Assembly (NCBI GenBank): GCA_024228935.1
Contig: JAAESX010000282.1
Coordinates: 1 to 32,915, forward strand
Length of the DNA stretch: 32,915 nucleotides
Reading direction: 5' to 3'
DNA from: Pseudomonadota bacterium
GTDB taxonomy: Bacteria > Myxococcota_A > UBA796 > CAJQPC01
Of this stretch, positions 29,665 to 32,915 are shown in pieces (the stretch's first letter is position 1; each line of letters begins with the position of its first letter). Below the pieces are notes generated by a model. It ran no database searches. It saw only the letters and a list, made by a program, of their open reading frames with translations, and was not told the DNA's origin. Made by a program: the position numbers and the translations under genes.

Positions 29665-32546
29665 TGCTGACGCTCCCGTCCCTCCTCGCGCATCCGGGAC
29701 GCGTGACGTGCCTCACGCTGGTCCGAACCGTCGTGCCCGATCCGCCGAGCGCGGGGGACCTCGCCCCGCCCGCCCCCGACGCGGGCGCCGCCCGGGCGCT
29801 CGCGCTGGCGGCCGAGCTCGACACGGGCAGCTGGTTCGCGGGCATCACCCTGTCTCTCCGCAGCGCGCTCTCGCTGCACGACGCCCACGTCGACTGGGCC
29901 GCGGGCATCGCCGACCTCGAAGAGGACCAGGGCCGAGACACGTCGCTACGCGTGCTCGGACTGGCCGCGGTGGCGGGCGTCCTCTGGCCCGACGACCCCG
30001 TCGGCGAGCTCGCCGACCACGCTCATGGGCGAGCGCTTGTCGACTGGCTGGCAGCGGACGTGGCGTTGTCTCTGGCGACCGACGACGACCCGCCCGAGGA
30101 CGACCAGCCGCTCAGCGGGATCCTGGCCTTCCACCTGGATGGGCTCGAGCTACCCGAGGCCCTGGCCGAGCACGAGGACCTGGCCCGAGAGGTGCTCGAG
30201 GAGCTGGCCCCGATCCTGGACGACAGGTCGATGGTGATGGCGGACGGCGTCGGCGAGCTGGCCGAGGCGCTGCGCGGGGTCCTGCCCGAGATCGAGTCCG
30301 AGGCGGAGGCGCTCGCGGCCGAGGCCGAAGCGACGCCGGTCTTCGCGGTCCTGATCGGTCGCCTGGTCGCCGAGCGCGCGGGGGTGGCGCCCGGAGCCGC
30401 GGCGTCTGCAGCCGAGCCCGAGCCTGAGCCTGAGCCTGAGCGTGCCGGACCGCACCCCCTGATCGCTCCCCGGCGCGCCCTGCACGAACGACACGTCGCC
30501 CTGACCGCCGCCCTGAGCCGGGCCCGCGCTCGCACGGTCGACGGGCCCGCGGACGAGCCCGTGGCCATCGACGAGGCGCCCCTCCTGGCCGCACAGACCG
30601 ACCTGGACCAGGCGCGCCTGGGCGTCCTGCGCCGGCGGCTGCTCGCGCTTCGCTACCGCATCGTGACGGCGCACCTGAGGCGCCAGGCCGCCATGCAGGG
30701 TCGAGCTCCAACCGCACGGACCACGGTCTCCGCGGTCGAGGCCTCCGAGCCCATTCCGATGCCCGACATCGCCCCCTTCGAGCAGGCGCTCGCGGCCGCC
30801 GAGGCCCGCCGCGCCGAGCTGGGAGGCCCGACCGCGGGCTCCCCCCATCGCCGTGCGCGGGACCTGGCACGCCGCCGCGCGGACAACCGGCGCGCGACCC
30901 TGGCGGCGCTCAAGCGTCGGATCCGCGGTCTGGAGAGACTGGACGCCACGCTCCGGCACCGCGCGGCCATCCCCGGGCAGACGGTCGAGACCCCGGCGCC
31001 GCCACCACCAGCGATGCCGCAGGCTGACCACGACACGCTCGACGAGGCGGTCCAGGACGCCCAGCGCCGCTTCGATCAGATGCAGCACCACGTCGACGGC
31101 TCGCAGGAGGAGATCGACGAGGCCCGCCAGGAACGAGACGTCGCCGCCGAAGCGCGAGACCGGCGTGCGCGCACCCGAGACGAGCTGCTCGCCGACATCG
31201 CCCGGCTGGGGCGCCTCGCCGTCGAGGGCCGCTCAGCGATCCAGGCCGGCGTGAACGGCCGCATCGCCCGGATCCGGTTCGCGCAAGCCCGCCGCGGTGA
31301 CAAGAGCGCGGCCCTGGCCGATCGGATCGCCAAGGCTCGGGCCCGCATCGCGGCGCTCCTCCGCCCGCCGGAGGAGCCCTCGAGCCTCCCGGACACCTCG
31401 CCCTCGGAGCGGATGCTTCGCGACGCCGAGCACGTCCTGGCAGACCACCGCGCCGAGCAGGACAGCGCCCGTCGCGACCTGGTCCACGCCCGCGCCCAGG
31501 TCGCCCGCGCCCGCAAGCTGAAGGCCGCGACCGAGCGCTGGATGGCGCATCGCGAGCAGACCCTCGCGACCCATGTCTGTCGCGCCGGCTTCGGTCCCCG
31601 TCGCACCGAGCAGGCCCGACTGCTGGCCGAGGTGGCCGCCAAGACCCCGAAACCGTTCCACTTTGACGAACCCGAGATCGAGGCCCCGCTCATCGGGGAC
31701 GTCCGCCGTGCCCTGCTCGACGCCGAGCGGGACCGCAAGCGCGCCGGCCAGGCCATCGACGCGTTCGAGCAGGCCGGACTGGGGCTCGACAACGCGCGGA
31801 CCCTGGCGCTGGACAAGCGGGACGCCTGCCGCTTCGAGCGCCTGACCGAGGCCCGAAGCGCACACTCTCAGCTGAAGCAGCTCCTGCTCGCGGCCAGGCT
31901 GCTGGCCGGTATGCGTGGCTCCCACCTGGAGCTCGTGGAGACCCGGCTCATCGCAGCCCGGAACCGCAAGCCCACCGTCCAGGTGGAAGCCGGCTCTCGA
32001 CCGGACGCCGGTCCGTTCCGCACGGCCAACGCCGCGTGGACGCAGTCGAAGCGCCGGGTGAACGAGCTCGCCAAGGCGCTGGACGGGTTCCCGCAGGAGA
32101 CCGAGCGGCTGCGCGACCAGCTCGACGACCTGGAGGATCGGTCCGACGAGCTCCGCCGCAGCCACGGCCGCCGGCGACGCCGCGTCGGAATCCTGGAGAG
32201 CGAGCTGCCCGAGCAGCTGAGAAGACCGTCCAAGCCACCGGAACCACCGCGGAAGTCCAAGTCCGTCGACGACCTGATGGCCTGGGTGAAGGAGAAGAAG
32301 CCCGCCGAGCCGCAGCCGGTGAAGGCCGCGCCGCCGCCTCTCCCGGTGGTCTCGGCTGGAGGCCTCGACGAGGACAAGACGACGATGATGTCCCCCGAGG
32401 AGATCGCGCGTCAGCTCGCCGCGCTGGACGAGCCACCCGAGCCACCCGAGCCGGAGCCACAGCCGGCCGGCCTCGACGAGGGCAAGACCACGATGATGTC
32501 GCCCGAGGAGCTCGAGCGCCTGAAGAAGGAGCTCCTCGGAGACTGA
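29664..32546 (+). CDS. large coiled-coil protein with repeated KTTMMSPEE tail
   Basis: 960 residues. Residues about 1-250 are an Ala/Leu/Asp-rich helical domain with no signal peptide (LPSLLAHPGRVTCLTLVRT, LAAVAGVLWPDDPVGELADH). An (EP)n linker follows at about 251-258. Then come long Arg/Ala/Glu-rich helices and coiled coils to about residue 850 (ALHERHVALTAALSRARART, DEAVQDAQRRFDQMQHH, LAKALDGFPQETERLRDQLDDLED). A proline-rich tail comes next (KPPEPPRKSKSVDDLMAWV). Finally two near-identical copies of GLDE-x-KTTMMSPEE are seen at the C-terminus. I do not recognise the family. The tail looks like a set of short linear motifs for binding or Thr phosphorylation (inference). It is coupled to the upstream coiled-coil gene and probably forms a complex with that protein. 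Confidence 0.8.
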   Translation: MLTLPSLLAHPGRVTCLTLVRTVVPDPPSAGDLAPPAPDAGAARALALAAELDTGSWFAGITLSLRSALSLHDAHVDWAAGIADLEEDQGRDTSLRVLGLAAVAGVLWPDDPVGELADHAHGRALVDWLAADVALSLATDDDPPEDDQPLSGILAFHLDGLELPEALAEHEDLAREVLEELAPILDDRSMVMADGVGELAEALRGVLPEIESEAEALAAEAEATPVFAVLIGRLVAERAGVAPGAAASAAEPEPEPEPERAGPHPLIAPRRALHERHVALTAALSRARARTVDGPADEPVAIDEAPLLAAQTDLDQARLGVLRRRLLALRYRIVTAHLRRQAAMQGRAPTARTTVSAVEASEPIPMPDIAPFEQALAAAEARRAELGGPTAGSPHRRARDLARRRADNRRATLAALKRRIRGLERLDATLRHRAAIPGQTVETPAPPPPAMPQADHDTLDEAVQDAQRRFDQMQHHVDGSQEEIDEARQERDVAAEARDRRARTRDELLADIARLGRLAVEGRSAIQAGVNGRIARIRFAQARRGDKSAALADRIAKARARIAALLRPPEEPSSLPDTSPSERMLRDAEHVLADHRAEQDSARRDLVHARAQVARARKLKAATERWMAHREQTLATHVCRAGFGPRRTEQARLLAEVAAKTPKPFHFDEPEIEAPLIGDVRRALLDAERDRKRAGQAIDAFEQAGLGLDNARTLALDKRDACRFERLTEARSAHSQLKQLLLAARLLAGMRGSHLELVETRLIAARNRKPTVQVEAGSRPDAGPFRTANAAWTQSKRRVNELAKALDGFPQETERLRDQLDDLEDRSDELRRSHGRRRRRVGILESELPEQLRRPSKPPEPPRKSKSVDDLMAWVKEKKPAEPQPVKAAPPPLPVVSAGGLDEDKTTMMSPEEIARQLAALDEPPEPPEPEPQPAGLDEGKTTMMSPEELERLKKELLGD
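30414..30437 (+). repeat. GAGCCY hexamer tandem repeat, four units
   Basis: Four head-to-tail hexamers (one GAGCCC, three GAGCCT) encoding (Glu-Pro)4 in the linker of the large coiled-coil protein. Unit changes would lengthen or shorten the linker without shifting frame. Confidence 0.9.
32358..32405 (+). repeat. tail motif copy 1 (GGLDEDKTTMMSPEEI)
   Basis: 16 codons giving GGLDEDKTTMMSPEEI. It differs from copy 2 (32466-32513) only at the first, sixth and last residues. The DNA copies use different synonymous codons (ACGACG versus ACCACG, TCCCCC versus TCGCCC), so the motif is conserved at protein level rather than freshly duplicated. Confidence 0.9.
32466..32513 (+). repeat. tail motif copy 2 (AGLDEGKTTMMSPEEL)
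   Basis: 16 codons giving AGLDEGKTTMMSPEEL, followed by ERLKKELLGD and the stop. Separated from copy 1 by a Pro/Glu-rich spacer of 20 residues. Confidence 0.9.
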
Positions 32547-32555
32547 CCCCGGGGT

Positions 32556-32915
32556 CTACTGCCGACGCCGGCGCACGAGCGCGAGGCCCAGCATCAGGAG
32601 CGCCGCAGCACCCGCCGGTGCCCCGCTGGTGCTCGCACAGCCGCAGCCTCCGCCGCCCTGGTACCAGCCCTCCGTCGGGCCATCGATCCCCGTGTCTCCA
32701 CCGGTGTCCTCGACCGGGTAGTCGTCGTCCGGATCGAGCGGATCGGTGCCCGCTTCGACCTCGTCGCCGTCGCTCACGCCGCCGTCGTCGGTGTCCGCGT
32801 CGTTCGGGTCGGTGCCGTACTCGTCGAGCTCCTCGCCGTCGTCCAGCCCGTCGTCGTCCGAGTCGGCGTCGTTCGGGTCGGTGGCGGTGTCCTCGACCTC
32901 GGTGCGGTCGTCCAG
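32556..32915 (-). CDS. MYXO-CTERM-type secreted protein, C-terminal 119 residues only
   Basis: The gene enters from beyond the right edge and ends at TAG 32556-32558. The visible part starts with Asp-rich calcium-binding-like repeats of the thrombospondin type 3 kind (TDPNDADSDDDGLDDGEEL, then TDPNDADTDDGGVSDGDEV, then TDPLDPDDD). An Asp-Thr-Gly linker follows. It ends with GGGGCGCASTSG, a hydrophobic helix (AAALLMLGLALV) and RRRRQ. Gly-Cys-Gly-Cys plus helix plus Arg cluster is the MYXO-CTERM sorting signal pattern, which targets proteins to the cell surface in Myxococcota. The function of the N-terminal part is not visible. Only 9 bases separate its stop from that of the convergent coiled-coil gene. 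Confidence 0.88.
   Translation of the reverse strand: MDDRTEVEDTATDPNDADSDDDGLDDGEELDEYGTDPNDADTDDGGVSDGDEVEAGTDPLDPDDDYPVEDTGGDTGIDGPTEGWYQGGGGCGCASTSGAPAGAAALLMLGLALVRRRRQ

Noticed and set aside
30414..30437. GAGCCY hexamer repeat as a phase-variation switch
   Set aside because: Six-base units never change the reading frame, so on/off switching is not possible.
1..32915. CRISPR arrays, insertion sequences, prophage genes, rRNA
   Set aside because: No regularly spaced repeats, transposase or phage motifs, or rRNA-like sequence were found on reading through the window.

Overview
The window is GC-rich, densely packed bacterial DNA. It most likely comes from a member of the Myxococcota. The strongest evidence is at the right edge: a secreted protein with acidic DxDxDG-type repeats ends in a MYXO-CTERM-like tail (Gly-Cys-Gly-Cys, one hydrophobic helix, Arg cluster). 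Acidic Asp-Thr-Gly-rich linkers behind lipoprotein cysteines and many secreted beta-propeller or CotH-type proteins fit the same assignment. There is no sign of a phage, insertion sequence or CRISPR array.

Layout. 1-46 is the 3' part of tRNA-Arg(TCT). 58-5278 (minus) holds a giant lamin-tail/CotH lipoprotein and a small lipoprotein. 5403-7452 (plus) holds a formate/nitrite channel gene broken by an in-frame TAA, then a second CotH lipoprotein. 7440-8375 (minus) is a beta-propeller-like protein whose recognisable N-terminus lies behind an in-frame TAG. 8575-10654 (plus) is a badly eroded amino acid:carrier-protein ligase locus. It contains an acyl carrier protein fused by deletion to an acyl-CoA dehydrogenase with two frameshifts, and then an open reading frame that joins parts of three families (aa:CP ligase, DUF1839-like, glycosyltransferase C-terminus). 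10663-15124 (plus) is a tight run for surface polysaccharide: export protein, GalE, secreted TIM-barrel-like protein, polytopic membrane protein.

15128-17164 (minus) is a GH31 alpha-glucosidase-type lipoprotein. It is interlocked head-to-head with a small unknown protein that precedes a FIST sensor protein (17154-18699, plus). 18696-25771 (minus) is a probable operon: outer-membrane-type protein, long-chain acyl-CoA synthetase, WD40-like propeller, M15 peptidase lipoprotein, and an HDOD/degenerate-GGDEF protein. 25887-27475 (minus) pairs a nucleoside phosphorylase (MTAP-like, broken by an in-frame TAG) with an aminoglycoside-phosphotransferase-like kinase. 27510-32546 (plus) has a PQQ-type propeller lipoprotein, an RluA-type pseudouridine synthase and two coiled-coil proteins, all with overlapping start/stop codons. 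32556-32915 (minus) is the MYXO-CTERM protein tail.

The most unusual things are: (1) the deletion-compressed aminoacyl:carrier-protein locus beside a polysaccharide export cluster; (2) three separate in-frame nonsense codons in otherwise well-conserved reading frames, which need read-level checking to separate real gene decay from assembly error; (3) lipoproteins whose signal peptides seem to have only about 6-11 residues before the lipobox cysteine and no basic n-region; and (4) a repeated DE-x-KTTMMSPEE tail in a 960-residue coiled-coil protein. No gene-free stretch exceeds 300 bases. Family assignments rest on motif recognition by eye, without database searches.
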